From Erythrobacter ramosus (GTDB lineage: Bacteria; Pseudomonadota; Alphaproteobacteria; Sphingomonadales; Sphingomonadaceae), in contig NZ_WTYB01000004.1 of NCBI RefSeq assembly GCF_009828055.1, forward strand, positions 119,196 to 183,195: 64,000 bases of DNA, given 5' to 3'. Below are positions 45,416 to 54,767 of the stretch, piece by piece. A program made the translations under genes and the position numbers. Each line of letters begins with the position of its first letter. The stretch's first letter is position 1. The notes below the pieces were generated by a model that was not told where the DNA came from, did not search any database, and saw nothing but the letters and a program-made list of their open reading frames with translations.

Positions 45416-48016
45416 ATGTCGCATGTCACCAAGTCTTTCCGTGCCGCCATGCTGAGCGGCGGTGCGCTAGGGGTGTTGTTCTTGGCGATGCCGGTCGCCG
45501 CACAAGGCAAGGTTTCGACCGAGTCCGGCGCTGCTGGCGAAGACGAGGCTGGCAACGTCATCGTTGTCACCGGCTCGATCCGCGGCTCGCTTGAAAATGC
45601 GACTGAAGCCAAGCGTACCGCGCTCAATGTCACCGATGTCGCCACCGCTGATTCTGTCGGCCGCTTTCCGGATGAGAACATCGCCGCCGCGCTCGCTCGC
45701 CTGCCGGGGGTTGCGGTGCAGCTCGACCAAGGCCAGGCGCGCTATATTCAGGTGCGCGGTGCGCCCAACCGCTGGACCTCGGTCAGCATCGATGGCCTGC
45801 CGCAAACCGGCACCGACGAAGGCGGCGGCGAGCGGGCATTCCGTTTCGACGCGGTGCCTGCCGTGCTGCTGCAGCAGCTGGTGGTCAACAAGTCGCTCAC
45901 CCCCGACATCACCGCCGAGGCGATCACCGCGCTGGTCGATTTGCAGACCTTCTCGCCGATCGATGATGGCAAGGCCGGCTTCAGCATGACCGGCGATGCG
46001 GGCTACGGCCTGATGGCCCTTGGCGAAGGGCCGCAGCGTCAGGGCTCGCTGCGCCTGTCATGGACCAATGACCGCATCGGCTTCGCTATCGGCGGTTCCC
46101 ACTACCGCCGCAACCAGGTGACCGACAACCGCGAGGCCGGCTACGATGCGAACGGCATTCCGATTGACATCGACATCCGCAATTACGAACTGACCCGCGA
46201 AAACAACGGGCTGTTCGGGGCCTTCGAGGTGCGCGCCAGTGATGATCTGAAGCTGTTCGTCAACGGCATCTTCACCGAATTCCGCGACCGTGAGGAACGC
46301 CACGCTTATGAAATCGAAATCGGCGAAGCCGCCGCGCGCGGCACCCGCGGGCTGTTGACCGGCAGCCTGAACAATGTCTCGATCACCACCAATTACAACG
46401 ACGGGCTGTATCTCAACCAGAACTACATCGGATCGGCCGGATTCGACTATGATACGGCAGAAGGCGGGGTGAAGGGCATTGTCGGTTACACCCGCACCGA
46501 AAACACCACCGATCTGCCGCTGATCCAATCCTCGATCCGGTCAATCAGTGTCGATTATGACCGCACCGCCGATGCGCGCTTCCCCACTGTCCGGCTGTTC
46601 CGCACCGTCAACACCGCCGGCGTGCTGTCGCGCGGGGCTGAGCTCACCTCAATCCCGATCACCGAACAGAACCTGCCGCGCACCGTGTTGATTCCGATTG
46701 TGCAGGGGGTGACCTCCGAGGCGTGGTCGGGCCGGCTCGATGCGTGGAAGCAGCTGGACGAGCTCAAGATCAGCGCCGGGCTTTATACCACCACCCGCGA
46801 CATTGTCGGCAACAACATCGGCATCGGCGGCGTGGTGCCGCTGGCGGCGACCGGGTTCAACCCCAACGGCTTTGCCACCGACCGGCCGTGGGACACCCAG
46901 TTCCCGCTCGGCGTGGGGATCAATTATGTTGATACCCGTGCAATGAACCGCGAATTGCAGGCCGCGCTCGGCCGCGCCGGGATTAATCCGGCAAATTTCG
47001 TGCTGCCGACATCGTTCTACGATCAGCAGGAACGCATCATCGCCGGTTACGCGATGGCCCAGTGGGATGCCGGGCCTTTGCAACTGGTCGCGGGCGTGCG
47101 CGCCGAGCAATACGAAATCGACAATGCCGGCACCGTGCTGGTCGGCGCGGTGCAGACGCCTCTGGCCGTGTCGCAGGACATCTTCGACCTCTTCCCTAGC
47201 CTCAACATTCGTTACGAGGCCAGCGACAATGTCGTCCTGCGCTTCGGCGGGCAACGCGGGGTTTCGCGCCCGGCCTATGCCGCGATCCGCGTGGGCGCCT
47301 CAATCAGCGACACAGGCGCCACCATCGGCGGCGGCAATCCCTTCCTCACCCCCGAATACACCTGGGGCGTGGATGCGGCCGTCGAATACTACTTTGCCAG
47401 CAATGGCATAGCGTCGATTAGCGGCTTCCACCGCTGGGTCGAGGATGTGCTCTACCAGAGCCAGCAACGGGTCGGATCGGATCTCTACAACAGCGGCGGG
47501 ATCGACCGGTCGGACTACCTTCTGGGATCGACCTTCAACGGCGACAAGGGCACGCTCTACGGGGTCGAATTCAACATTGAAACCCAGTTCGATTTCCTGC
47601 CCGGTGCGCTGGCCGGCCTCGGGGTTCAGGGCAACCTGACGCTGCTGGGTGGCGATTTCGAGGCGCGCAATGCTGCCGGGCAGCTGGAAACCTTCGCCTT
47701 CCAGGGCCTGTCGGACACGGTGATGAACGCCTCGGTGTTCTATGAATATGCCGGGCTGAGCCTGCGGGTTGCCTATCAGAAGCGCACTGATTTCCTCGAT
47801 ACCATCGGGGGCCTCGGCGCGGGTGAGTTCCGGCAAGGGTTCGAAAACCTCGATGTCATCGCCCGCTATGCGCTGACACCCAACATCACCCTGTTCGCGG
47901 ATCTCGCCAACCTCACTAACGAGACCTATGTCGCCTATGAAGGCACGCCGACAACCCCGTCCGAAGTGGAGCGCATTGGCGAGCGCTATCTGTTCGGTGT
48001 GCGTTTCAACTTCTGA
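45416..48016 (+). CDS. TonB-dependent outer-membrane receptor
   Basis: An 866-residue receptor with signal peptide (SFRAAMLSGGALGVLFLAM, cleavage near AAQ), a TonB-box-like VIVVTGSIRGS segment, a plug with DSVGRFPDENIAAALARLPG and VQVRGAPNRWTSVSIDG-like features, and a barrel ending in FGVRFNF. The plug resembles the large Caulobacter/sphingomonad receptors for saccharides or other nutrients; the ligand is unknown. AAGGG lies upstream of ATG 45416. It is followed after 20 bp by a secreted SurE, implying a joint transcript. Confidence 0.93.
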   Translation: MSHVTKSFRAAMLSGGALGVLFLAMPVAAQGKVSTESGAAGEDEAGNVIVVTGSIRGSLENATEAKRTALNVTDVATADSVGRFPDENIAAALARLPGVAVQLDQGQARYIQVRGAPNRWTSVSIDGLPQTGTDEGGGERAFRFDAVPAVLLQQLVVNKSLTPDITAEAITALVDLQTFSPIDDGKAGFSMTGDAGYGLMALGEGPQRQGSLRLSWTNDRIGFAIGGSHYRRNQVTDNREAGYDANGIPIDIDIRNYELTRENNGLFGAFEVRASDDLKLFVNGIFTEFRDREERHAYEIEIGEAAARGTRGLLTGSLNNVSITTNYNDGLYLNQNYIGSAGFDYDTAEGGVKGIVGYTRTENTTDLPLIQSSIRSISVDYDRTADARFPTVRLFRTVNTAGVLSRGAELTSIPITEQNLPRTVLIPIVQGVTSEAWSGRLDAWKQLDELKISAGLYTTTRDIVGNNIGIGGVVPLAATGFNPNGFATDRPWDTQFPLGVGINYVDTRAMNRELQAALGRAGINPANFVLPTSFYDQQERIIAGYAMAQWDAGPLQLVAGVRAEQYEIDNAGTVLVGAVQTPLAVSQDIFDLFPSLNIRYEASDNVVLRFGGQRGVSRPAYAAIRVGASISDTGATIGGGNPFLTPEYTWGVDAAVEYYFASNGIASISGFHRWVEDVLYQSQQRVGSDLYNSGGIDRSDYLLGSTFNGDKGTLYGVEFNIETQFDFLPGALAGLGVQGNLTLLGGDFEARNAAGQLETFAFQGLSDTVMNASVFYEYAGLSLRVAYQKRTDFLDTIGGLGAGEFRQGFENLDVIARYALTPNITLFADLANLTNETYVAYEGTPTTPSEVERIGERYLFGVRFNF

Positions 48017-48036
48017 CCAGCCCAAGGGGATTTATC

Positions 48037-49038
48037 ATGCGTCTATACCTCACCGCTCTTCTAGCCGTGAGTGCGCTCGGCCTTGTCCCGGCGACGGGGT
48101 CGGCGCGCAACATTGTCCTGACCAATGACGATGGCCTGACCAGCAATGTCGTGGCGCTTTACGAGGCGCTGAAGGCAGCCGGGCATGATGTGGTGGTATC
48201 GGTCCCGTGCGTGAACCAGAGCGGGCAGGGCGCTGCGCTAGGCATCGCCCGGCCGGTCGCGCCGCTCAAGATGCCCTGCCTTAACGATGCTGCACAGGCT
48301 GGCGATCCGGGGGCGGGGCCGATGACCCGCACAGGTCTGCCTGCAGGCGACTTCTATTATGTCGACGGCACCCCTGTGGCCGCGCTGCTGCACGGGCTGG
48401 ACGTGGTCGGGAAGTCGCGCTGGGGCAAGGCGCCCGATCTGGTGTTGTCCGGCCCCAATGAAGGGCAGAACGTCGGCGCGATCATCCTGTCTTCGGGCAC
48501 GGTCAGCGCGGCGCAATATGCCGCCGTAAGCGGCATCCCCGCCATCGCATTGAGTGCCGGGGCGGGAACTGAAGGCGCCAATCTCGACAATCCGCTTTCG
48601 GACGCTGTCGCCGGTCGCACGGTCGAACTTCTCGCTCATCTCGACGCCCGTGCGGCAGGCACTGGGCCGCTGTTGCCCATCGGGCTGGCGCTGAACGTCA
48701 ACTTTCCCGACCAGCCGGCAGGAGCGCGCTGGCAGTTGAGCGAGATTGGCACTTACAACGCCTACAAGGTCGGCTTCACCACCGACATGGCGGCCAGCGC
48801 TTCGCCGATGATGCAGATGATGGCGCAGTCGCGTGGCATGGAGATCCCCGCGCTTCCGGGCGTCAGCTTCGACTTCAACACCAGCGCGCCCGCGCCCGAG
48901 CAAATGGACGATGAAAGCGTAATCTATCGCAAAGCGATCGCGGTGAGTCCGATGCAGGCCGGTTATTCCTATCCGGCCGGCGGCGCAGTTCTGACCCGAG
49001 AGGAACTAGCCGCGCTGCTGCCCGCACAAGGGCAATAG
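48037..49038 (+). CDS. surE: Secreted SurE-family 5'/3'-nucleotidase
   Basis: A 333-residue phosphatase with signal peptide MRLYLTALLAVSALGLVPAT (cleavage around SA). The SurE core follows: NIVLTNDDGLTSN with metal ligands Asp31 and Asp32, the Ser loop in CVNQSGQG, LSGPNEGQNVGAI and SSGTVSAAQYAAVSGIPAIA. Most SurE proteins are cytoplasmic; this copy is predicted periplasmic or exported and is coupled to the receptor. Release of phosphate or nucleosides from imported or external nucleotides is inferred. Confidence 0.88.
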   Translation: MRLYLTALLAVSALGLVPATGSARNIVLTNDDGLTSNVVALYEALKAAGHDVVVSVPCVNQSGQGAALGIARPVAPLKMPCLNDAAQAGDPGAGPMTRTGLPAGDFYYVDGTPVAALLHGLDVVGKSRWGKAPDLVLSGPNEGQNVGAIILSSGTVSAAQYAAVSGIPAIALSAGAGTEGANLDNPLSDAVAGRTVELLAHLDARAAGTGPLLPIGLALNVNFPDQPAGARWQLSEIGTYNAYKVGFTTDMAASASPMMQMMAQSRGMEIPALPGVSFDFNTSAPAPEQMDDESVIYRKAIAVSPMQAGYSYPAGGAVLTREELAALLPAQGQ

Positions 49039-49728
49039 GCCCTGCGCACCACCGCGCAAAACACGAGTTAGGTGTGACGCCTGTGATGAAGAAGACGATC
49101 GCCTAATCCTGATCGTCCCTGATTGATCCCGGCTTCGGCAGGCGCAGCCGAAAAACCGGGCCACCCACCTGCGAGTGGATGCAGTCTGTCGCCACTAGTC
49201 AGTATTTCTTGAAGCGGGGAGGGGCAGACTGCTCTTTGCCCTCCCGCTTCAGTCCGAAATCCGCCGTTCGGGTTTCCACCCATCATCGGTCATAAGCACG
49301 GTCGATACGCGATCCCGAAAGCGGCGTGCCGGCTTCTGGCGAGACCAGACGTTCGATCTGACGGTCGTGTATGACCGGCTCTGGGTCGACAGCCGTCACC
49401 GATCAGATCGGGCCGCAAATGGCGGGTTTGCCTTTCTTCTGGAAGATTCTTGCCGTTCAGGAAGCGACCCTGTGTGGACGGCCCTCCGTTGGCAAGGGTT
49501 ATTCTTTACTGCGCTGGCTGGTCGTGGCGCCCATGTGTCCGGCCTGTAAGCGCGGCTATGCATGGCCGCTGGCCCTGATGCCATTCGCGCGGGTCAGGTC
49601 CCTCCCAAAAACACGCACTCGAAGTGCCGGGGTCGAACGGGTTTTCCTGCTCCGGCGGTTTCAACCGGCTTGTTGCGTCAGTTCAGTCTGCCCTTTCCAA
49701 CTGGTGTACCGCCCTGGGGCGCGATCTC
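49039..49728. other. Gene-free stretch with repeat fragments
   Basis: About 690 bp between surE and the IS110 transposase. It has no recognisable protein. It includes the GCCGCAAATGGCGGGTTT phrase near 49412 that also appears in part in the dispersed repeat near 40314, and CGGGGAGGGGCAGACTGC-type low-complexity text near 49220. It is likely decayed intergenic DNA near a mobile element. Confidence 0.45.
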
Positions 49729-50757
49729 TCAGGCTGCGGCCAACTCCGCTTCGCGGTAAGCCTCGCCGGTTGCCATCATCGCCCAGATGATCCGGGCGTT
49801 CTTGTTAGCCAGCGCAACCGCAGCAACCTTGGGCTTCTTGCGCTCCAGAAGCTGCGTTACCCACGGCCACTTTGCGCTGCCCTGCTTCGCTTGCCGCACC
49901 ACTGCCATGGCACCGACCACAAGCAGCTCGCGCAGGTAGGTGTTGCCCGCCTTGGTGATACTGCCAAGCCGCTCCTTTCCGCCGCTGGAGTTCTGGCGCG
50001 GGGTCAGGCCGATCCACGCCGACAGTCTACGCCCGGCAGCAAAGATAGCAGGGTCAGGAACACAGGCCACGATCGCGCTGGCCAGGAGCGGACCGATGCC
50101 GGGTATCTTCATCAGCCTGCGGCCTGCCTCGGTCTTGCGGGCATCGGCCAGGATGCGCCGGTCATTATCGAGGATCTGCTCCTTGACCATCCCAAGCTGG
50201 GTGCACAGCACGGCAAGGCAGGCCCGTGCCTCATCAGGCAGTCGCGCATCATCCTGATCGGCGATGGCCGCAATCAGCCGATCCAGGCCTCTGCGTCCGA
50301 TGGCTGCGGTGATGCCGAACTCGGCCATGTGCGCGCGCAGGGCATTGCTGATCTGCGTGCGCTGGCGGGTCAGGATCTTGCGCACCCGGTGCAGCATCAT
50401 GGTTGCCTGCTGGTCCGGCGACTTCGCGCCGACGAACCGCATCGTTGGCCGCGTGACCGCTTCGCAGATCGCCTCGGCATCGGCAGCATCGTTCTTGCCG
50501 CGCTTCACATAGGGCTTCACGTATTGCGGCGGCATCAGCTTCACCTCGTGGCCCAGCGCCGCCAGCTCACGCGCCCAGTGGTGGGCCGAGGCACATGCTT
50601 CCATGCCGACAAGGCAAGGCGGCAGCTTCTCGAACAGCTTCAGCAGCTGACCACGGGAAAGCTTGCGTCGCAGAACAGCCTCGCCCTGCGCGTTAACACC
50701 GTGAACCTGGAAAACAGACTTGGCCAGATCCAGCCCAACAACCGATACTTGCTCCAT
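49729..50757 (-). CDS. IS110-family transposase
   Basis: A 342-residue DEDD recombinase-type transposase. The N-terminal VVGLDLAKSVFQVHGV carries the first Asp, ACASAHHWARELAALGH follows the Glu (VGMEA), and KRGKNDAADAEAICEA supplies the last Asp pair. The C-terminal transposase_20 part has LMKIPGIGPLLASAIVA, and SSGGKERLGSITKAGN lies near the catalytic Ser. The length is intact, so it may be active. Element ends were not identified; a GC-rich inverted repeat lies just upstream (50781-50800). It does not visibly interrupt a gene. Confidence 0.95.
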   Translation of the reverse strand: MEQVSVVGLDLAKSVFQVHGVNAQGEAVLRRKLSRGQLLKLFEKLPPCLVGMEACASAHHWARELAALGHEVKLMPPQYVKPYVKRGKNDAADAEAICEAVTRPTMRFVGAKSPDQQATMMLHRVRKILTRQRTQISNALRAHMAEFGITAAIGRRGLDRLIAAIADQDDARLPDEARACLAVLCTQLGMVKEQILDNDRRILADARKTEAGRRLMKIPGIGPLLASAIVACVPDPAIFAAGRRLSAWIGLTPRQNSSGGKERLGSITKAGNTYLRELLVVGAMAVVRQAKQGSAKWPWVTQLLERKKPKVAAVALANKNARIIWAMMATGEAYREAELAAA

Positions 50758-50918
50758 CGTCACTCTCCTCTCCGACTCATCCGCGGAAATTACCCCGCGG
50801 GGTGGAGAGCCGTCCACGACATCAGAAGCGGACATTCGAGAATGCCGGTCTCTAAACCTGCTGGTCCATATGCGGGAGGGTGCTACGGCTCAGCTGATGG
50901 TTCTTGCGTGGAGCAAAT

Positions 50919-51641
50919 ATGGCTAACTTCATTGGCAGGTTAGTAAAGTCGCACCGGCGCGACAGCCGCCTTTTGATCGCGTTTCTGATCTGCGCGGCGG
51001 CATTATTCGGAATGGCCAAGCTCGCCTCAGAGGTTTTTGAAGGCGACACTTTTGCAATCGATATGGCGATAATGCGTGCTGTCAGAACCGCCGGAGATGC
51101 TTCAGAGTTAGTTGGGCCCTCTTGGATCAAGCTAGCACTGATCGATTTGACCGCACTGGGTGGTGCGCCCGTTCTAACTCTCGTCACGGTTTTGGCCACG
51201 GGATCGTTAGTCGCAATGCGTAGGTATAGCACGGCGGGGTTTGTCGTGCTGTCAGTATCTTGCGGAGCTGTCTTAAGTTTTATCATCAAGGGCATTTTTG
51301 TTCGGCCTCGGCCCGAGATCGTCCCGCATCTCGTTGAAGCGACATCGACCAGTTTTCCCAGCGGGCACGCCATGAATTCCGCGATAGTCTATCTGACGCT
51401 GGCGGTGTTACTCGCCCGAAGTGAGGCTAATCGCCAAATCCAGTTTTACCTCATTGGGGCGGCGATCTTTTTGACGCTATTGGTTGGAACGACGCGCGTG
51501 TTCCTCGGCGTGCATTGGCCCAGCGATGTTCTTGCCGGCTGGGTAATCGGGGCTGCATGGGCGGCCCTATGTTCGCTCGCCGCCAAATGGCTTCAGGACC
51601 ATCAGGCTATCGAGCAGCCCTCTTCGCTCCATTCACCCTAG
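50919..51641 (+). CDS. PAP2-family membrane phosphatase
   Basis: A 240-residue multi-pass phosphatase. The three catalytic motifs are present in order: KGIFVRPRP, SFPSGHAMNS and GTTRVFLGVHWPSDVLAGW (catalytic His, Arg, His, Asp). Relatives remove phosphate from phosphatidic acid, undecaprenyl diphosphate or lipid A. ATG 50919 has GGAG at a proper distance. Lies directly downstream of the IS110 copy. Confidence 0.93.
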   Translation: MANFIGRLVKSHRRDSRLLIAFLICAAALFGMAKLASEVFEGDTFAIDMAIMRAVRTAGDASELVGPSWIKLALIDLTALGGAPVLTLVTVLATGSLVAMRRYSTAGFVVLSVSCGAVLSFIIKGIFVRPRPEIVPHLVEATSTSFPSGHAMNSAIVYLTLAVLLARSEANRQIQFYLIGAAIFLTLLVGTTRVFLGVHWPSDVLAGWVIGAAWAALCSLAAKWLQDHQAIEQPSSLHSP

Positions 51642-51833
51642 TCCTGAAACCACCCATAATCAGTCATTCCCGGTGATGAGGAACGCACCTGATACCGGAC
51701 CGGCAGCTTTGGTGAGATTTTTCCCGAAAGCGGAAATTCCGCAAACGACCCCTCAGCTGAAGAGCACCCATTACACCCTTGTATCCGACGGTAGTAGCCA
51801 GACGCCGGATTACCTGCGCCCAATAATTTACCA

Positions 51834-51861
51834 TTGATAAAACTTGTATCGATGATAAATA
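51834..51861 (+). promoter_or_regulatory. Candidate promoter of the TetR-desaturase operon
   Basis: TTGATA (51834-51839) and TAAATA (51856-51861) at 16-bp spacing within an AT-rich patch, overlapping a near-palindrome TATCGATGATA. Autoregulation by the TetR protein encoded 44 bp downstream is plausible. Confidence 0.4.
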
Positions 51862-51904
51862 TCGTTCCTACGGGCGCCTGAGTCGCGTCACATGGAGGTG
51901 ATTT

Positions 51905-52594
51905 GTGGCGACAAAACTGTCCCCCAAGATGGGGCAACGGCGGGAAAACATCCTGCGTGCCGCACGCACGCTGATCGTGCGCGATGGGTTTGATGCGCTG
52001 ACCACGCGCCGACTGGCTGATGAAGCAGGCATCACAGCTCCGACGCTTTACAACCTGATCGGGGACAAGAACGAAATCATCCGTCAGTTGGTTTCCGACG
52101 GGGTGGTGCGCGTGGGTAGCCGGGCCACATTGGGCGCTGATCTTCCACCGCTCGCCATGGCCGAGGGCATTATCGAGACGGCTCTTTCGGTTGTGGCCGA
52201 GGATCAGGTCTATTTTCGCGCCGTTGTGATTGCATCTGACCGTGTGCCGGGCGCCTTTGCTGCCGCTGGCGACGGTCCTGCCTCCGTTGCCAATGCCGCG
52301 CAGATATCCATCGACATGATGACCGCGGCGTGCCGTGCTGCCATCGGCGCCCAACTGCTAGAAGGCCATGTTGCAGCCGAAACGCTGGGCCTGCAGATAT
52401 TCATCGGTTTTAGAGGTCCGTTCCGCGACTGGGCCAATCAGTTGATCAGCGTCGGCGAATTTCGCCGAAGGGCGCTGCGCGGGCTCTATATGGCAATGGC
52501 GGTCGACGCGGCCCCGCAATTCCGGGAAATCTTGCGCGCGAAGGTCATCGCACTTGAACCGCCGTTCCAGGCAGGTCTGGATGAGCCAGCATGA
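51905..52594 (+). CDS. TetR-family regulator
   Basis: A 229-residue protein, GTG start with GGAGGTGA ribosome site. The N-terminal domain reads MGQRRENILRAARTLIVRDG, then TTRRLADEAGITAPTLYNLI and GDKNEIIRQLV. The C-terminal ligand region is unique. The stop overlaps the next gene (ATGA). It likely controls the downstream desaturase in response to a lipid or fatty-acyl ligand, by inference from context. Confidence 0.9.
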   Translation: MATKLSPKMGQRRENILRAARTLIVRDGFDALTTRRLADEAGITAPTLYNLIGDKNEIIRQLVSDGVVRVGSRATLGADLPPLAMAEGIIETALSVVAEDQVYFRAVVIASDRVPGAFAAAGDGPASVANAAQISIDMMTAACRAAIGAQLLEGHVAAETLGLQIFIGFRGPFRDWANQLISVGEFRRRALRGLYMAMAVDAAPQFREILRAKVIALEPPFQAGLDEPA

Positions 52595-52785
52595 GCATCG
52601 CCTCGCTCATGGCTGCGGTCGCGAAACTTCTGCCGCTGATCTTTGCGGTGGGCTTTCTTGCGCCGCTGATTTCACAATCGCTGACCGCCATCGGCTGGAG
52701 TGTGCCATTCGGCAACCTGTCGTTCGGTCTGGCCGTTGCGATCGGCTGGGGCTTGATCGCGCAGTTCAAGGGAAGATGGATATGA
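52591..52785 (+). CDS. Small membrane protein in the desaturase operon
   Basis: A 64-residue protein with two hydrophobic helices (MAAVAKLLPLIFAVGFLAPL and NLSFGLAVAIGWGLIAQF). It overlaps the TetR stop by 4 bp and the desaturase start. Perhaps an accessory subunit; no family recognised. Confidence 0.7.
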   Translation: MSIASLMAAVAKLLPLIFAVGFLAPLISQSLTAIGWSVPFGNLSFGLAVAIGWGLIAQFKGRWI

Positions 52786-53666
52786 CAGGACAGGCGACGG
52801 CTGACACGGCGGATTTGGCGGCGCTTCCTGCAGCTCAGCTTTTGAAGATGGAGCGGCAGATTGCGCGTCGGCACAGCGGGATGTTCCCATGGCTGATCCT
52901 TGTCTGGGCCTTTGGTAACATGGCATGCTGGCTGGCGCTTTGGCCGCTGGTGTTCACAGGCACCTTGCCGCTGTGGGCCGTGTTTCCGATTGCCCTGATC
53001 AACCTGTCGCTGGTCTATCTGCCCACGCATGAAGCGCAGCACGATATCATCGCACGGCCGGGCACGCGGTTGCGATGGCTCAACGAACTGGTCGGCCATG
53101 GCACCAGCTGGATGATTGTCTACCCCTTTGCAATGCTGCGGGTGACGCATCTGGATCATCATCGCCACGCCAATGATCCGCTGCTCGATCCCGATCATCA
53201 GATCAGCGCCAAGGGGCCGTGGAGCGCCGTCTGGACGTCGATCCGCGAACGCCAACCCAATGGTAGGCGGCAGCAGGATTATCTCGCATCGCTCGAACGT
53301 GCTGGCCGCAAGGACCTGATCGCCTTGTCCTTGATTTATCGGCTGGCCTACTTCGCGATTCTTTTCGCGCTGGCGTGGACGGGACATGCACTCGAAGCGT
53401 TCTTCCTGTGGTGGCTGCCAGTGCAGATCGGGTCGACCTATTTGCTGTTCTTCCTGTCATGGGCCCCGCATCACTCCGGCGGGCAGGGGCGGTATCGCGA
53501 CACGCGCAGTTTCCGCTCACCATTGGGCAACATCGGTTCGATGGGGATGCAATATCACATCGTCCACCATCTCCACCCCTATATCCCCCTCACCCGCACG
53601 CCGGCCGCCTATTGGGAAATGCGGCCGATCCTAGAAGCGCGCGGTTGCAATATTGCCGATCTATAA
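52782..53666 (+). CDS. Membrane fatty acid desaturase family protein
   Basis: A 294-residue di-iron membrane enzyme with the three histidine boxes HEAQH (83-87), HLDHHRH (123-129) and HIVHHLH near residue 264. The ATG at 52782 overlaps the preceding stop; an ATG 6 bp earlier is also possible. Whether it desaturates, hydroxylates or ketolates its substrate (acyl chain or carotenoid ring) cannot be decided. Third gene of the TetR operon. Confidence 0.88.
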   Translation: MTGQATADTADLAALPAAQLLKMERQIARRHSGMFPWLILVWAFGNMACWLALWPLVFTGTLPLWAVFPIALINLSLVYLPTHEAQHDIIARPGTRLRWLNELVGHGTSWMIVYPFAMLRVTHLDHHRHANDPLLDPDHQISAKGPWSAVWTSIRERQPNGRRQQDYLASLERAGRKDLIALSLIYRLAYFAILFALAWTGHALEAFFLWWLPVQIGSTYLLFFLSWAPHHSGGQGRYRDTRSFRSPLGNIGSMGMQYHIVHHLHPYIPLTRTPAAYWEMRPILEARGCNIADL

Positions 53667-53867
53667 AGGCCCGACTCCTTTTGCGGAGGCACCAGCGTGC
53701 AGATCCAAACCGGAAGCTACCCACCCACGAGCGGCCATGCGCTGGGCCGGTGCGCGATTCCGAAAGCTGCCCTGCAGCTTTTGCCTCTTGATTGCCTTAA
53801 GCCAGCATTCTCAAATCAACCCCATCGCGGACATTGCGTTGCTCGATCTTGATGATAGTTTTGACTT

Positions 53868-54767
53868 ATGGAAAGCATTGAAGAAGCGATCACCTTCCTC
53901 GGCGGCCCCGCTGCCATCTGGGTTCTCGCTGCTGCCTACTTCAGTAGCGTGATCCTTGAGCGCCTCTGGGCGCTGCGGGGCAATCCCGAATACAACAACA
54001 AGGACGCTCTCTGTTCGATTGGGCTCAACCTGATCAACAGCGTGTTCGGCTTGTTAATCGGTTTCCTTATCCCGCTAACGCTCTATGTCGTGGTTTTCGA
54101 GCAGTTTCGACTATTCGACACGCTGGCACTATGGCTCGCAATTCCGCTTGCGTTCCTTATCCATGAGTTGGCCTATTATTGGGATCATCGCCTCGCCCAT
54201 CGCGTCGGGCTGCTATGGGCGATCCATTCGATCCATCACTCCTCGAACGAATTCAACCATACGACGGCGGCGCGAGGGTTTCTCATCGACCCACACGTGA
54301 AGACGCTGTTCTTGCTGCCGGCAGCGTTGATCGGTATCGATCCCGTGGTGTTTGTCGGGGTGACCGTGCTGACCAATGCATACGGGATCTGGAACCATGC
54401 CAGCTGGGTGCCGCGTCTGGGCTGGCTCGATCGGGTGCTGATGACTCCAAAGATGCACAAAGTTCATCACGCCAACCAACTACAATATATCGACAGGAAT
54501 TACAGCCAGGTCACCTTGCTGTTCGATTACCTGTTCGGCACCACCGCACATATCGACGAGGAACCAAACCCCGGCCTTGTGAAGCCGACCTATGACTACA
54601 ACCCGCTGACTGCACAGTTTGTGGGTTTTAGGCAGCTTAAGGACCGGATAGACACAGCGGACCGATGGGAGGATAAGCTAGCCTACCTGTGGCACCCGCC
54701 GGAATGGTCGCATGACGGCGTCTGTCGTTCTGATTGCCCGAAGTACGCCAACCTCAATCCAGCATAG
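53868..54767 (+). CDS. Sterol desaturase/fatty acid hydroxylase superfamily protein
   Basis: A 299-residue membrane protein with four hydrophobic segments and the histidine pattern of the superfamily: HELAYYWDHRLAH, HSIHHSSNEFNHT and MHKVHHANQ. Relatives act on sterols, sphingolipids, hopanoids or alkyl ethers. It lies 200 bp after the desaturase and may or may not be in its transcript. A second lipid-modifying oxygenase next to the first suggests a shared membrane-lipid role. Confidence 0.88.
   Translation: MESIEEAITFLGGPAAIWVLAAAYFSSVILERLWALRGNPEYNNKDALCSIGLNLINSVFGLLIGFLIPLTLYVVVFEQFRLFDTLALWLAIPLAFLIHELAYYWDHRLAHRVGLLWAIHSIHHSSNEFNHTTAARGFLIDPHVKTLFLLPAALIGIDPVVFVGVTVLTNAYGIWNHASWVPRLGWLDRVLMTPKMHKVHHANQLQYIDRNYSQVTLLFDYLFGTTAHIDEEPNPGLVKPTYDYNPLTAQFVGFRQLKDRIDTADRWEDKLAYLWHPPEWSHDGVCRSDCPKYANLNPA

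Noticed and set aside
49367..49549. Small frame of 60 codons before the IS110 copy
   Set aside because: No ribosome site or family features; overlaps repeat-like text.
49624..50943. Open frame of 439 codons opposite the transposase
   Set aside because: Antisense to a complete IS110 transposase; no domain features.
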